A stretch of 64,000 bases of DNA from Pyrenophora tritici-repentis (lineage: Eukaryota; Ascomycota; Dothideomycetes; Pleosporales; Pleosporaceae). The notes beneath the pieces were generated by a model, which was not told the origin of the DNA, ran no database searches, and saw only the letters and a list, made by a program, of their open reading frames with translations. The stretch is from positions 1,674,001-1,738,000 of the forward strand of contig NC_089393.1 of the NCBI RefSeq assembly GCF_003171515.1. Direction: 5' to 3'. Both the position numbers and the translations under genes were made by a program. Of this stretch, positions 1 to 10,594 are shown piece after piece. Each line of letters begins with the position of its first letter. Position 1 is the first letter of the stretch.

Positions 1-816
1 GCCACGCGTCGGAAAAGGGTATCCAGAGAGGCGACTCGTCGGTCTATGCGCATCCTTGGTCACACCTGCACACTCGTTATCCAGTACTAGGGAGTGCGAC
101 ATATACTGGCGTTTGTCATCGGCATTCATTCATTCGCAACCTTATCTGCAGCATTGATTGACGTCCTTTCTGAAGCTGACACATGAAGTCGATGCACGCG
201 TGTCCAAGAACCTTGGAGCATCTGACGTTTCGAACGACTTGTCAAAACAATAACCGTGCCTGGCTAACAACTCCAAGCTTGGCACTCTTCGAACACAAAG
301 ACGTATCCTCATCACTGAGATCCATATTCTACCAGCAGCCAGATCAGCGCCGCGTACCCCGTCTATTTGCTAGGTGGTCTCATCATCTTCGATGGGCGAT
401 AGACTAAGTATTAGCGATCACTACCGCGAAGTGATAGAAGCCGAGATCGACGATATTTGCTGAGCCTAGATGGAGACGACAGCCATTAGCCGCTGTGGTT
501 ATGTTGGTGTTTGAATCATAAGACCAGCAGCACGTTACGCCGTCGTAGCTCTATCGTTATTGAGGACTCGAATCGAACGATCATACCACACACGCGTTGG
601 TACACACATTGCACTAATGCATCAGCGCTTCCCTGTCACTCGCAATGCATGGATTCCAGCACCAACAATAGGTTCAAGCGGTTTTGGATGGACATCGTTG
701 AGCCCAGGAAGGCGGAACCATGGTCTTGTCAGGCTTGCACGGCAGTCCCCTGGCCTAGTGACACAGATGAGTATGAGAATCGCGATTGCCCGCCCCATTT
801 TGGGGCATGAGATATA
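1..816. other. Left-edge non-coding stretch
   Basis: No convincing gene was seen. Open frames here are short, overlap on both strands and lack recognisable motifs. The right part is probably promoter and 5' leader of the aquaporin gene that follows. Confidence 0.5.
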
Positions 817-1914
817 ATGGCTTCCCATAAGCAAATTCCATTCTCCAAGCGGGCGTCTTCTGTGTCGTTTGCGCTTTCGTCCCCCGTCATCCTGAGACCG
901 TTTTCGACTAGCACTCTTGGTTCCGATCGCTATTGGTCCGACATGTCTGAGAAAGCAATGAACGAAAAGGGCTATGATTCTGGTTTACCTTTCCATGAGC
1001 CATCTGCCGCTCTCCCAGAAGACCATTGGTCTCGCCGGCACCGTGTTATACGCAACGAAATCAACGCCTTCCTAGGAGAGTTCATCGGGACGTTCATGTT
1101 CCTTTCCTTGGCTTTCGCTGGTACTCAGATTGCACTCAACGCAGCTGGTTCTACTACTCTGAATTCAAGTGGCAACGCGCTTCCCGACGTTGGAAAGTTG
1201 CTTTACATTGCTTTCGCCTTTGGTGTTTCTCTGGCGATCAATGTTGCCATCTTCGCCGACATCAGTGGCGGGAAATTCGTAAGTACCCAACGAACACAAC
1301 ACAAGCAAGCTTAACTAACATGTATAGAACCCAGCAGTAGGTTTAGCCAGAACTCCGCATGACCCAAAGCCTGGTGTAACACCGTTACCGGCAGTTGAAC
1401 ACGTGCAAGCACAACGAACCTGCAGTGTAACCTATGCTAACCTTTTCGCTGATAGGTCACAGCCGCTTTATTTCTTACACGAAAGATCCAATGGTTTCGC
1501 GCGCTACATACAATCGCTGCGCAGCTTATCGCTGGCATGACAGCTGCCGGCTTCATCTCTGCTCTTTTCCCGGGCCCACTTATCATCGCTACCAAGCTCG
1601 ACCCATCGATGTCTGTCACCCGCGGATTATTTCTGGAAGCTTTCGTCACTTCCCAGCTAATTCTGACCATTCTCATGCTTGAGGGTGGACCTTCGAAGCC
1701 CTTCTACATTGGGTTATCACTGTTCATAGCAGAGATCTGCAGTGTCTACTTCACGGGCGGGAGTTTGAACCCTGCACGAAGCTTCGGTCCTTCGGTTGTT
1801 GTGGGATTCACCAGCTACCATTGGATTTACTGGCTAGGCCCACTTTTGGGGGCCGGCGTAGCGAGTGGAGCATATAGTCTGATCGATTTCCTTCGACAAG
1901 AGCGCGTGCAGTAA
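817..1914 (+). CDS. Aquaporin (MIP family), water-channel type
   Basis: Membrane channel of the major intrinsic protein family, expected to conduct water across the plasma or vacuolar membrane. Proposed exons are 817-1278, 1328-1336 and 1456-1914, giving about 309 aa. Exon 1 carries the cytosolic N-terminus and the first two helices and ends in SGGKF. The 9-nt exon 2 encodes exactly Asn-Pro-Ala, and exon 3 resumes with VTAALFLTRK. The second pore motif is GGSLNPARSFGPS, with the selectivity-filter Arg after NPA. Ser rather than Asp follows that Arg, which fits an orthodox aquaporin better than a glyceroporin. All junctions are phase 0 with GT-AG borders. The start is uncertain: Met at 817 gives the longest protein, but Met at 943 (MSEKAMNEK) would give a more usual N-terminus. 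Confidence 0.9.
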
Positions 1915-2642
1915 AGGGTTGGCGAAAGGAACATGCGATAATGGAGCGTCCAAACTGCTAGGTCATTCCTAACAGTAATGCATCCAAAGGCTCATGCATG
2001 CTATTGGGTCGACGCACAGGAAGCTCGGCTAGAGGTTAAGGGGCCAAAGTGTACTAAGGGTTTCTTTCACATGGTGCAGTGTTGATAACGGTATCATTGC
2101 TATTGGTAATGGAGGTGGAGGGTCTCATGATATTGTGTATAACGAATCACGACATAAGTTCAGATGCAAGTTCTTCTGCTGTGCAGTGCAGTGTCTTTCC
2201 ACAATCAGCAGCCACCTTTTTGGTTTCTCCTAAGCTCCGTCGGGACTGAACGTCTTGTGGCGTCGGTAGTGAGGGCCTAGCTTGGGATAACTTGAGCCTA
2301 CCTAATTTATCACTCAAGAGGAAGGAATTCAAAAGAAATGCGTACCTTCTCCGTACATGAAATATGGGGTAGCTTTGTTAAGCAGCTCGCCAATATTGGA
2401 GAGTCGGTATGAACCATGGTACGGTGTGGAGACTTGATGATCCTCCTGGGATGACACCTAGGGAAGAGAAATCTTGAAATCCTGCTCCCTTCACATTCGA
2501 CTATCAGCGCACTCAGCATGGGCATCCAACATACCAATAATGGTGCTATGCCTGAGCCTGGTTACATGCATTTATATCCTGACTCATTCGCAATCACGCT
2601 TGCCACTGACATGACACGAGCACCTTAGCGAATGCATGCGGC
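1915..2642. other. Intergenic region
   Basis: 3' region of the aquaporin gene followed by sequence without a supported gene. Short open frames on the minus strand show no motif. Confidence 0.5.
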
Positions 2643-3167
2643 TCGCCGCTTTTGAGACTACCGGCCGAGCTCCGGAGCAGAATATATTCGAACATCTCCA
2701 ATGGGAAGATCTTTGTGCAGTTCTTTTGTGTGCGGACAACTAGTGGTCAAACAATCACTGCCGGCTGGGCTATCCTACAAACCTGCAAGCAAATCCGTTA
2801 TGAAGCGATATCATTTCCGATCTTCTGCTTCACATCGCTGACAGGTGCGTTAGCGCTCGTTTGAATGCCGCTTTGCACTAAGATTTCGCATATCGAAATA
2901 CCCGACTACCTGGCAAATCTCATCACAAAGACTACATCAATTGCAAACCATAATATGACACCGAGGATAGGTTGCCCATGGCTCTGCAAATTTGAGTCGT
3001 TGAAGCGAGTGTCCATCATCATCAACTCTCCGAAGATTTTCACTGATGCGGATACTGCGAAGCGCTTAGTTACACCGGCTATACGCGCTGTGGTGGGGAA
3101 CCCTGACTTAGAAGTCATCATCAGGCATTCCTGTTGGTGCGAGACAGATGAATGCGATTGCGGTTAG
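2643..3167 (+). pseudogene. LPxE-R family gene broken by an in-frame TGA
   Basis: The frame opens with SPLLRLPAELRSRIY, the motif shared with the intact genes at 3564 and 60089. It runs to a TGA at 2862-2864, then continues in the same frame for another 100 codons, including an ESLKRVSIIIN stretch, to a stop at 3165-3167. No ATG lies in frame between an upstream stop (2607) and the motif, and I could not find the short first exon that the intact relatives have. No intron that removes the TGA keeps the frame: the best GT-AG pair (about 2843-2880) is only 38 nt and is out of phase. The family is F-box-like/2EXR or DUF7730-like by motif; molecular role unknown. Most likely a pseudogene, or two split open frames. 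Confidence 0.6.
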
Positions 3168-3563
3168 CGCCTCACTCAAGGAAGCTCGGTTCCAAGGTTG
3201 GTGATCGATTAGCGAAGGTGCTAGTGATAGCAATGAAGGGAAACTCGCATGACACCATAACTGCTTTACTCCTATTTCATCACGATGACTGTCTCTACCT
3301 CAGAGCGTAATAGTGTTTAATTAGTCATCCCCTGCCTCTCATGCTAGCATAAACTCATGCAAAATTATATCGCACACGATCTCCCCGGCATTCAATCGCC
3401 TACCACCACGACCGCTACTGCATCAAGCAGATACTCCTCCTTGCCTAATCGAATACATAAGACTGAACCCACTACTGGCACCTACCTACAATCGACTTTC
3501 TGTTACTTAGATGCGCAAACACAAACCTGGTCTTAAAGAATTCATCATTACAACCACCCCGAG

Positions 3564-4180
3564 ATGGACTCAATAGAGACGTATGTATCCGTTTAGCTTA
3601 TTGAAATTCAGTAACTAACCGACCAAATAGCTATATGGGGAATCGCAAGAACTCGCCATTCCTGCGTTTACCGGCCGAGATACGGCATCAGATCTACGAT
3701 TTGACAATCACCGGAGCCAACAAAACCGTACTGTCGCTCCTTGTCACCTGTACACAGATCAACCACGAAGCTTTACAATTGCTCTACTCCAATGTTCCTT
3801 TGCGGATTGAGGCCTTTGGAGACATCGGCCAAGTTCTTAAGAATAAGGACCCTAATCTTTCCTCCCGGATAACGTCTGTCGAAATCTCTCAGTTGTATAC
3901 CATGACCCATCCCCACGACTTGAAAGTGCTAAAGGAAAACGGCCTTGAGCATGCGATGTACATGCAGTGCGCAAAGAAGCTGTCTGGTTTGAAGCACATC
4001 TACATGCGTGGCGAATGGTCGCGCGGGTTTAAAGCTAGAGTGAGGGATAGATTAGGAGAACTATTTGGTCATGAATTGGATGTCAAATTTGATGATTCAT
4101 TCGAATTGAATATCATGATTGTTCACACATTCAACAATCTTCCGCCAGTTCTTTATCTCGATTCTGACTCAGACTTTTAG
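3564..4180 (+). CDS. LPxE-R motif protein (F-box-like/2EXR-type), intact
   Basis: Exons 3564-3580 and 3631-4180, 188 aa. A 17-nt first exon (MDSIE plus two bases of the next codon) joins by a 50-nt phase-2 GT-AG intron to a second exon that begins YMGNRKNSP and continues into FLRLPAEIRHQIYDL. A conserved CTQINHEALQLLY segment follows. It resembles the many small fungal proteins annotated as F-box-like, 2EXR or DUF7730. In such proteins the N-terminal LPxEIR segment looks like a degenerate F-box, but no partner or substrate is established. The C-terminus is acidic (DSDSDF). The gene sits between two broken members of the same family, which suggests local duplication and decay. Confidence 0.75.
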
Positions 4181-4730
4181 ACTGCGCCATGAAGCCTCTT
4201 ATATTCCGTTGACATGTAGACCTGTCCCTTGGTGACAGGTACACACAGTCATGGGTTAATGGATGGTATTAGTGGCATACGACCGTCAAGTATGGAATGT
4301 TCTATGAACCTATGTGGATAATTCAACTTCTAGATAGTCCTGTTATGGCATATATATATATATGCCTTTTGATAGGAAGATTAAGCAAACATCTACAGTA
4401 TCATGGCACCCGAACCGAAATTTTCTATGTGACTAGAGAGAATTTGTCCATTATCTTATAGTCCACCCAGCGCACCACTAATGCTACAATCAGACCAACA
4501 GACAAATTAAAAGCGACATCACATTCACGTTGATCAAGATATTGTTTGTATGTAAAGAGGGCCCAGTCTATCGCTTTGTGTGAAACCCCAGAGCGAAGGC
4601 GACCCTGATGTGCATTTTTTCCATCCCATTCTACTCAGCCACTATTGATGGGAACTCCATGCTTGCTTCATACTCGTATTTTACACATCCTCTTACATAC
4701 GTATCAGACGAAAACCCGCTCCATTTGTTC
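4181..4730. other. Intergenic region with an AT palindrome
   Basis: Downstream region of the preceding gene. It contains a perfect 20-nt palindrome at 4347-4366 (GGCA, then alternating AT, then TGCC). No gene is supported. Confidence 0.5.
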
Positions 4731-4849
4731 ATGCAGCTAGGTGTCATAAAATGCTAGACGGTGTGGGTAAGCACCTAGTAGACGTGTCTGGCGACTACAG
4801 TGACGTTTTTATACTGGTATGTCCTGTATTTTGTGACACCCGGGTGAGT
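4731..4849 (+). mobile_element. MITE-like inverted-repeat element, copy 1
   Basis: A 119-bp non-coding element with imperfect terminal inverted repeats. The left end contains GGTGTCATAAAATGCT and the right end contains GTATTTTGTGACACCCGGGT. The same element occurs in reverse orientation at 15446-15564, sharing the interior segments GTGTGGGTAAGCACC and GACGTGTCTGGCGACTACAG. Small size, inverted termini, no open frame and two dispersed copies fit a MITE. No clear target-site duplication can be read; the left flank and right flank differ. Confidence 0.7.
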
Positions 4850-4887
4850 GTCCGACCTAAGATTGACTATGTCCCTCAATAGTCTCC

Positions 4888-5562
4888 TTAGTAGCTGACC
4901 CCTACTCTCACATACATACCAAGCTCCATGAATCCCTTTATCAGCCACCGCTCGAGCTTTTCGAAGAAAACAGGCTCTATGGAGCCTTCATTTTTCATAT
5001 GAAAATATATACCGTCAATGATGACAAGCTTGAGCATCTTGCAGTCTGAGATGCCACTCGACTTGATGATCGCGAAGATTGAGCCATCATTTGAAGGTAA
5101 CATGCTGAGATCCTGTTCGTCAGTCAAGATCTCCAGATCGATCTCAAGAGTTTTTAGTGCAGGGCAGCGCTTTGCAAAGGCGAGCGACTCCGGTAGTATG
5201 ATCGCGTCGTCAGATTTGAACCAGTCGCGTGCGAAATTTAGGTACTTCAAATTCGCGAAGCCCTTGTCTTGTGGGTAACGCTCTAGAAAATGGACAAAAT
5301 CATTTTTGTCACCGCTTTTGTAAAGATCCAGTTTAGACGTCCGGAGAGCGACTAGTATAATCTCCTCGGTGATCGTCTGCGATATGTCCAAGAGGCGCGG
5401 TGGGAGTTCCTGGCCGGCACGAAGGTAAGGCTTGACTAGCAGACCTTAGATGCTCAAGGGGGTGTTTTTGAGCATTGCGGCGTACACTAGTTCGCGAACT
5501 TCGAGGGGAAGCTTAGATAGGCTCCCAAGCCCAACGAGGTTTTTTGATGGTATGTTTCCCAT
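4888..5562 (-). pseudogene. LPxE-R family gene broken by an in-frame TAA
   Basis: On the minus strand an ATG at 5560-5562 opens a frame beginning MGNIPSKN and reaching SKLPLEVRELVYAAML, a clear member of the LPxE-R family. A TAA at 5446-5448 interrupts it after LSI. The same frame then stays open for about 185 further codons to a stop at 4888, with a plausible folded-protein composition (FANLKYLNFARDW, CPALKTLEIDLEIL). There is no GT-AG pair around the TAA. A CAA-to-TAA transition would explain it. Read without the stop, it would be about 224 residues. Function unknown. Confidence 0.7.
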
Positions 5563-5638
5563 GTTTGGCGTTGAGACGTGGAAACTGGCGAGTTAAGATC
5601 GGGTCGACGCGCGAGAATGGAGGAGCTTGTCAGGAAAG

Positions 5639-5800
5639 GCTGGTTCAGGCGACTCCAACGTGGTCGGTCGATTTGATGGAGTTGAAAAAATCCATGCAGG
5701 TGGTGTTGATGAACAAGCAGGCTCAGGCGACTCTAATGTAGTCAATCGATTCAATCGAGTTGCACAAGTCGATTCAGGTGGGGTCGATGAACAACAAGGG
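5639..5800 (+). repeat. Two 78-bp direct repeats encoding a 26-residue motif
   Basis: Copies at 5642-5719 and 5720-5797. In one plus-strand frame they read GSGDSNVV.RF, then a variable part, then GGVDEQ, twice in tandem, closing at a TAG at 5804-5806. The frame has no ATG and follows a stop at 5594. Divergence between the copies keeps the reading frame, which hints at a former coding repeat. A small overlapping minus-strand frame (5593-5937) repeats too, as a by-product. Confidence 0.55.
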
Positions 5801-6104
5801 ATGTAGAGAAAGTGGGGCGCTGTATACCTAGGTAGGTACCATGCAGGTGTGAGCTGAGCTAATCCGCATTTGGCGCAAGGCATCCAGATTAGAGGCACAA
5901 GGGCAAGTGAGCGAGCCTTGGCTGTTTGCTGACGCAAAACTGCAGGCTCGTTGCATGCTTACGGCAGTCACTAGGGAAACTTGTGGGCACAATTCTATAG
6001 TTTGTTAGCTACCGCTTTGAAACCTTAGAAGCTCTGCGCATCATGTCCCCATACCTTATTTCACCATTCAATTACGTTCAATTAGCTGGTACTCTTCCAT
6101 AACA
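5801..6104. other. Promoter/leader region of the C-A protein gene
   Basis: About 300 bp without a gene between the direct repeats and the ATG at 6105. It likely contains the promoter, but no specific element was identified. Confidence 0.35.
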
Positions 6105-8693
6105 ATGTCTAATATGCCTATAATCCACGAGGACTCTGGAGATGAGCGCTCATCAGAGTCATCGCCCTTCCAATCTCCACCCGGCGGATCCTCTCCTTCA
6201 CCGTCAGGCCGCATGCGCTATCACATAGCCAACACGCTAATGGAATCACCTGAGCGAATTCAGCCCTCTCGAGTTCGCTTACGAGAGACGAAATCTTTTC
6301 TCGCACCGGCTAACAGACGCCTTTTTGGAGTACCGGGCGCATCCTCTCTTCCACAGACAGGCACATCTTGGGTACCGACACCGGCCATGGAACATTGGAA
6401 AGCACAACTTATCGATCGCTCTCCGTCAATACCAGTCTTTCCTTTTACAAAACGCGGATTCCGGTTCCACAAAGCACCCCCATCCTTTCACTTCCACGAC
6501 CTCGCTGTCTCCCCGGCCCTATCCTTCAACATCCGCTTCCTGTGCCAGAATAACGAGTATTCCGAAGTTGATTTCGGTCTTGCTGCGCTCCAAGTGCTTC
6601 TTGTGCAGCTCACTGAAACCGACGACTTTGTAATCGGACTTGGACGTATATTGGGTGCGAGGCGGGATATAATGCCCGTCCGGTTCAAATGCGATCCCGC
6701 GCATACGTCACAACAACTTCTCGAACAGACGGTGGAGACAATGCAGGACACGAAAATATATCTTTATGAGCCTTTAAAGGTGCTTCTAGCTGAGTTAGGG
6801 GCCTCTACAGAAACGCCGTTGCACCAAGTTACTTTCAACTGGCTTTTAAGTGGTCAACCGGCGGAGGGTAGTACGGACATGTACTTTCAACATGCGCAAG
6901 ATCTTGTCTTGCTTGTGAAGGAAGATGATGATCGCAATCTAGTCGTTTCTGTGGGCTTGGATCAAACCACGTACGACGAGGAGTTTGCGAAAGTCGTTGC
7001 GGAGCTCTATGTAAGCGCTATGGAGGAGGTGGTTGCCGATAGCGATACCAGTATCTCTGAAATGGACCTTCTTGACCCGGAAGAGCGTCAGTCGAGTATG
7101 ATGCCTGGGGCAGGGCCCGTTGTTGAGTCATCATCTAATGGCGTTGTTCAGAAATTGCAAGAAGTCGCTGCGAGGATTCCTGATCATATCGCTGCGAAGG
7201 ATCAGCATGGACAGGAACTCCTTACCTATGAACAACTTGTACGACGTGCCGTAGCTATTTCGTCGGATCTGTTGAGCTACGGAATTGTCAGGGGTACTGC
7301 AGTGTGCGTACTAGGCCCGCCTACTCTCGACCTACTGTGTAGCATCATTGCGATATGGTGTGCCGGCTGCATCTACGTTCCCATTGATAATTTAGCTTCT
7401 TTGGAAGACAGCTATGCTATCGCCAAACATTTCGAAACAGAATTTTGTGTGGTCAGCAGACCGGAATTGATACCGTACGCCTGTCTGCTTGGTTTGAACG
7501 ATGCTTTCTACTGTGGCGATATGGAATTCAATAACGACTTCGAGAAGATTGATAAATCGTTGCCTAGCGACCTTGCGGCCGCACTACATGTCCCAATGTC
7601 AGGCACTACATCAAGATCTGTCTTATTGTCGCATGGGAATATAGAGACACTGATTACTTCCATTGCATATAACTTCGATGAAGAGAACCAGGTGGTACTC
7701 CAGCATAGCAACTGGACATCTGAATTGGCACTCTTCCAGATTCTTTTTGCTCTTACATCTGGAAGCACACTTGTTCTAGCTACAAGGCTAGAAGAGGCGG
7801 ACGTCCCGAAAGTCATGGCCCAAGAAAAGGTTACTGTCACTGTGGCCACACCTTCGGAATACTCTGCATGGTTCCGACAGCCGCTCAACATGCTCAGAGA
7901 ATGCAATTCCTGGAAGTTCGCAATCATCAGCGGAGAGAACGTGTCCTCGAGCGTGGTTCGCCACTTCGCCGCTCTGGGGAACAACAATCTGGAGCTTATC
8001 AACATGTATGGTGCAACGGAAACTTCTGTTGCTTGCTGCATGGGTTCCGTCGACTATAATGAATACGTGGATGATACAGACGGCAAGTTGATCCCGGTTG
8101 GACGGGCCCTCCCGAACTATCAAATTTGGGTAGCCGATTCTCTTGGCCGAGCACTCCCTCCAGGATGGACTGGAGATATCTGGGTCACAGGTTCGGGCGT
8201 CATCGGTGACTACCCTGCTTCCGAGGCCGACAACCATAGAATCCAGCTTCATCCGGATACTGAAATGAGATGTTTCTGGACCGGCGATCGAGGCTTTTTG
8301 AACGATTACGAAGAAGGTGTGCTTTTTGTCATCTTTCGGCAGTCATTTGAGTCAGCAACGTACGTAAAAGGCCACTACGTTCAGCTAGGGGACATCTCAC
8401 GAGCCATTGTCGACAAGTCAATGGGCAGAGTAGCGGAGGCGGCCGTCGTTCTGAGCAAGGGCACCGAGCAAAAAGAGCCGCAACTTCAGGCTTTTATCAT
8501 CATGTCGGACACACCGGATGGCGAATCACAACAGTATCTCCAGTCCATGCTTCGGTCTCTTGCTCTTCCAACATACATGAGACCCGCGTGTGCAGTGATG
8601 TTAGAAACGATGCCCCGCACATTGGTTGGGAAAATCGACCGTCACGCTTTGATGGATATGGTAGTGCCAGACAATGAAGTGGTAATGGTGTAA
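6105..8693 (+). CDS. Orphan partial condensation + adenylation protein (NRPS-like)
   Basis: Single-exon gene, 862 aa. Residues 1-90 are Ser/Pro-rich and probably disordered. About 93-330 resemble the C-terminal half of a condensation domain of the kind found in fungal PKS-NRPS hybrids (HWKAQLIDRSPSIPVFPF, then PLHQVTFNWLLSGQ); the N-lobe with the catalytic HHxxxDG motif is absent. About 345-862 form an AMP-binding adenylation domain. A3 is degenerate (MSGTTSRSVLLSHGN), A5 is NMYGATETS, A7 is FWTGDRG and A10 is PRTLVGKIDRHAL with the catalytic Lys. The A8 region is poorly conserved. There is no thiolation, reductase or thioesterase domain and no PKS gene nearby. It could activate an acyl or amino acid substrate, but with a degenerate A3 and no carrier its activity is uncertain. 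It may be a degraded or repurposed module. Confidence 0.8.
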   Translation: MSNMPIIHEDSGDERSSESSPFQSPPGGSSPSPSGRMRYHIANTLMESPERIQPSRVRLRETKSFLAPANRRLFGVPGASSLPQTGTSWVPTPAMEHWKAQLIDRSPSIPVFPFTKRGFRFHKAPPSFHFHDLAVSPALSFNIRFLCQNNEYSEVDFGLAALQVLLVQLTETDDFVIGLGRILGARRDIMPVRFKCDPAHTSQQLLEQTVETMQDTKIYLYEPLKVLLAELGASTETPLHQVTFNWLLSGQPAEGSTDMYFQHAQDLVLLVKEDDDRNLVVSVGLDQTTYDEEFAKVVAELYVSAMEEVVADSDTSISEMDLLDPEERQSSMMPGAGPVVESSSNGVVQKLQEVAARIPDHIAAKDQHGQELLTYEQLVRRAVAISSDLLSYGIVRGTAVCVLGPPTLDLLCSIIAIWCAGCIYVPIDNLASLEDSYAIAKHFETEFCVVSRPELIPYACLLGLNDAFYCGDMEFNNDFEKIDKSLPSDLAAALHVPMSGTTSRSVLLSHGNIETLITSIAYNFDEENQVVLQHSNWTSELALFQILFALTSGSTLVLATRLEEADVPKVMAQEKVTVTVATPSEYSAWFRQPLNMLRECNSWKFAIISGENVSSSVVRHFAALGNNNLELINMYGATETSVACCMGSVDYNEYVDDTDGKLIPVGRALPNYQIWVADSLGRALPPGWTGDIWVTGSGVIGDYPASEADNHRIQLHPDTEMRCFWTGDRGFLNDYEEGVLFVIFRQSFESATYVKGHYVQLGDISRAIVDKSMGRVAEAAVVLSKGTEQKEPQLQAFIIMSDTPDGESQQYLQSMLRSLALPTYMRPACAVMLETMPRTLVGKIDRHALMDMVVPDNEVVMV

Positions 8694-9238
8694 GCACGTC
8701 ACATGGCATGCGGTACCATACACATGTCAGACAAAAGAGTCTGCACAAGAAACCTTTTGCTTCATCAGCCAGCGTATCTAAACGTGATGTGTCTGGACAG
8801 AAGGGTGGGGCTAACAGTGCACGCAACATACCCCTCCAGAGCCCCCATTATACGCCTCTTCACACACGACGCATTGCGGCTCGCTCCGCGTCATATGTCA
8901 TTCGCATCGCTTTCGGCCAGCTCACGAGTCCTCGTGCGCACTCTATGAATCCGGTGTCGTCTAACCCTAAGAAAGCGTCTCAGCCCAACTCTCCCCACTT
9001 GGGCGGCCAATCAGCGCTGGCTACGTCGGCCGTCTCCATCTTTTCGCACCGGACGGAGTCACCGCCCTTCAAAGGACATTCATGCAACACCCCGCTAGCG
9101 CTGCGCGGGAGCCCAAAACAAACGCGTCGTTTATATGTTTGGGATCCCCAGCTTTTTCCGCTGGATTACCTTGTAGCTGTTCCCTTTCTTTGGCCCTGAA
9201 CGTGAAGTTTGAAAATCGTGAAAAGTTGGACCGCGAAG
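8694..9238. other. Intergenic region
   Basis: 3' region of the C-A gene and promoter of the next gene. Open frames here overlap without motifs; no gene is supported. Confidence 0.5.
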
Positions 9239-10594
9239 ATGTCGTCGGAATTAGTTGTTGCTGCCCCACCTACGGCTCCCCCGCCGATGACGTTTCGCGA
9301 GCGGCTGGCCCAATTTAGGATCCTCGAAGAGAAGAGATGTGAACTTATCGAGGTATGCCCACGATGATGTTCAAGCTCGATATCGATTCCAAGCTTCTTA
9401 CTTACCACGTACTGTAGGAGCTGCTAGACAAGCTCGAGAAGACAGAAGCCCGCCTCGCACAAACTGAACTCGACCTGGGCTCTGAACAAAATGTCAGGCG
9501 GACGTTGCAGGCAGAGATCGCAGAGGTCACACGGACAATGCAGGGCCAGTTAGAAGAGTCCAAGGCGAAAGAGGAGGCTTTGGTGCAGAACCAGGCCAAG
9601 AGGCCGTTCGTCATGGTGCTCATAGATGCTGATGCCGATGGATTCTTGGTACGTCTCCTCCCCACCTTACACATCACTGCACGCCAAGTCTAATGTACCT
9701 CAGTTCCAAGACAAATATGTAACCCGTAAAGCTCAAGGTGGTGAGGCACTAGCAGACGAGCTTAACATCCGGATACGAGAGTACCTACGAGAGCTCTTTG
9801 AAGATGCCGACTCTCTGGACATCATCGTTCGTGTATATGCCAACTTGGAGGGCATGGCAAACTACCTCGTACGACTAGACAAGGTGCGGAACCTAGGACA
9901 GCTACGAGCCTTCTCTACCGGTTTCTGTGGAAGGATAACAAGCTTTGACTGGATCGACACTGGTGTTGGCAAGGAAGGCGGAGCTGGACGGAAGGTCCGA
10001 GGTACGTCATCTTTGCATGTGAGGGCAAGAGATGAAACCTTATGCTAACATGGTGATGCAGAAAACCTAGCTTTCTTTGCTACCAACACCCATCTCCGAC
10101 ACGCAATAGTAGCCTGCTCACCCGTCGACCTCCCCGCCTCGCTCCTTACTTCCATACCCCTCGAAAAGCTAACCCTTATCGAATCTCTCCCCTTCCCGGC
10201 AAACATCACGACTCTTCCCATCAAGCTCGCCAAATTCCACTCGCTCTTCCCTCCGCCACCACCACCCAAGGTTGCCAAGCCCAGCCGAGAACGCGGCCGC
10301 AACGACCGAGGCATCAGTGAGACTGATGTCAGACGAGGTGATAGGGAGATGCGGCGCGGGGATGAGAGGAGCGGTGGCCCACAGCTTCAGCTCATGGAAC
10401 AAGAACATGACGGTGGCGGCTCTACCTGGCTGGTTATCCAGCCCGAAAGAAGTAAAAGTCAGACTGTTGATCGAAGAGACAGAGACAGAAGGAGGGCAGG
10501 GAGCGAGGATGACAACAGCAGTTTGAGCATCAGTATCGGACCCGACAATACCGTCAGTGTAGATAGTGGGAGGCGGCGGAGGTTGATGGGTTAG
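9239..10594 (+). CDS. DUF7923-like protein lacking the CCCH zinc finger
   Basis: Exons 9239-9352, 9418-9648, 9704-10001 and 10062-10594, 391 aa, all with GT-AG borders. An N-terminal coiled coil (about 30-95, ELLDKLEKTEARL...) is followed by a globular domain starting RPFVMVLIDADADGFLFQ. It continues through VRVYANLEGMANYLVRL and ENLAFFATNTHLRHAIVACS. This matches the core of fungal proteins annotated as CCCH zinc finger DNA-binding proteins (DUF7923; named from memory). In those proteins tandem CCCH fingers usually follow; here the tail is Arg/Asp/Ser-rich (RRDRDRRR) with no Cys-His cluster. The core has a NYN/PIN-like feel (paired acidic residues in a nuclease-like strand), but that is inference. 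The loss of fingers could be real or reflect a missed downstream exon. Confidence 0.75.

Noticed and set aside
2843..2880. Possible intron removing the TGA at 2862
   Set aside because: Only 38 nt long and joins the wrong reading frames.
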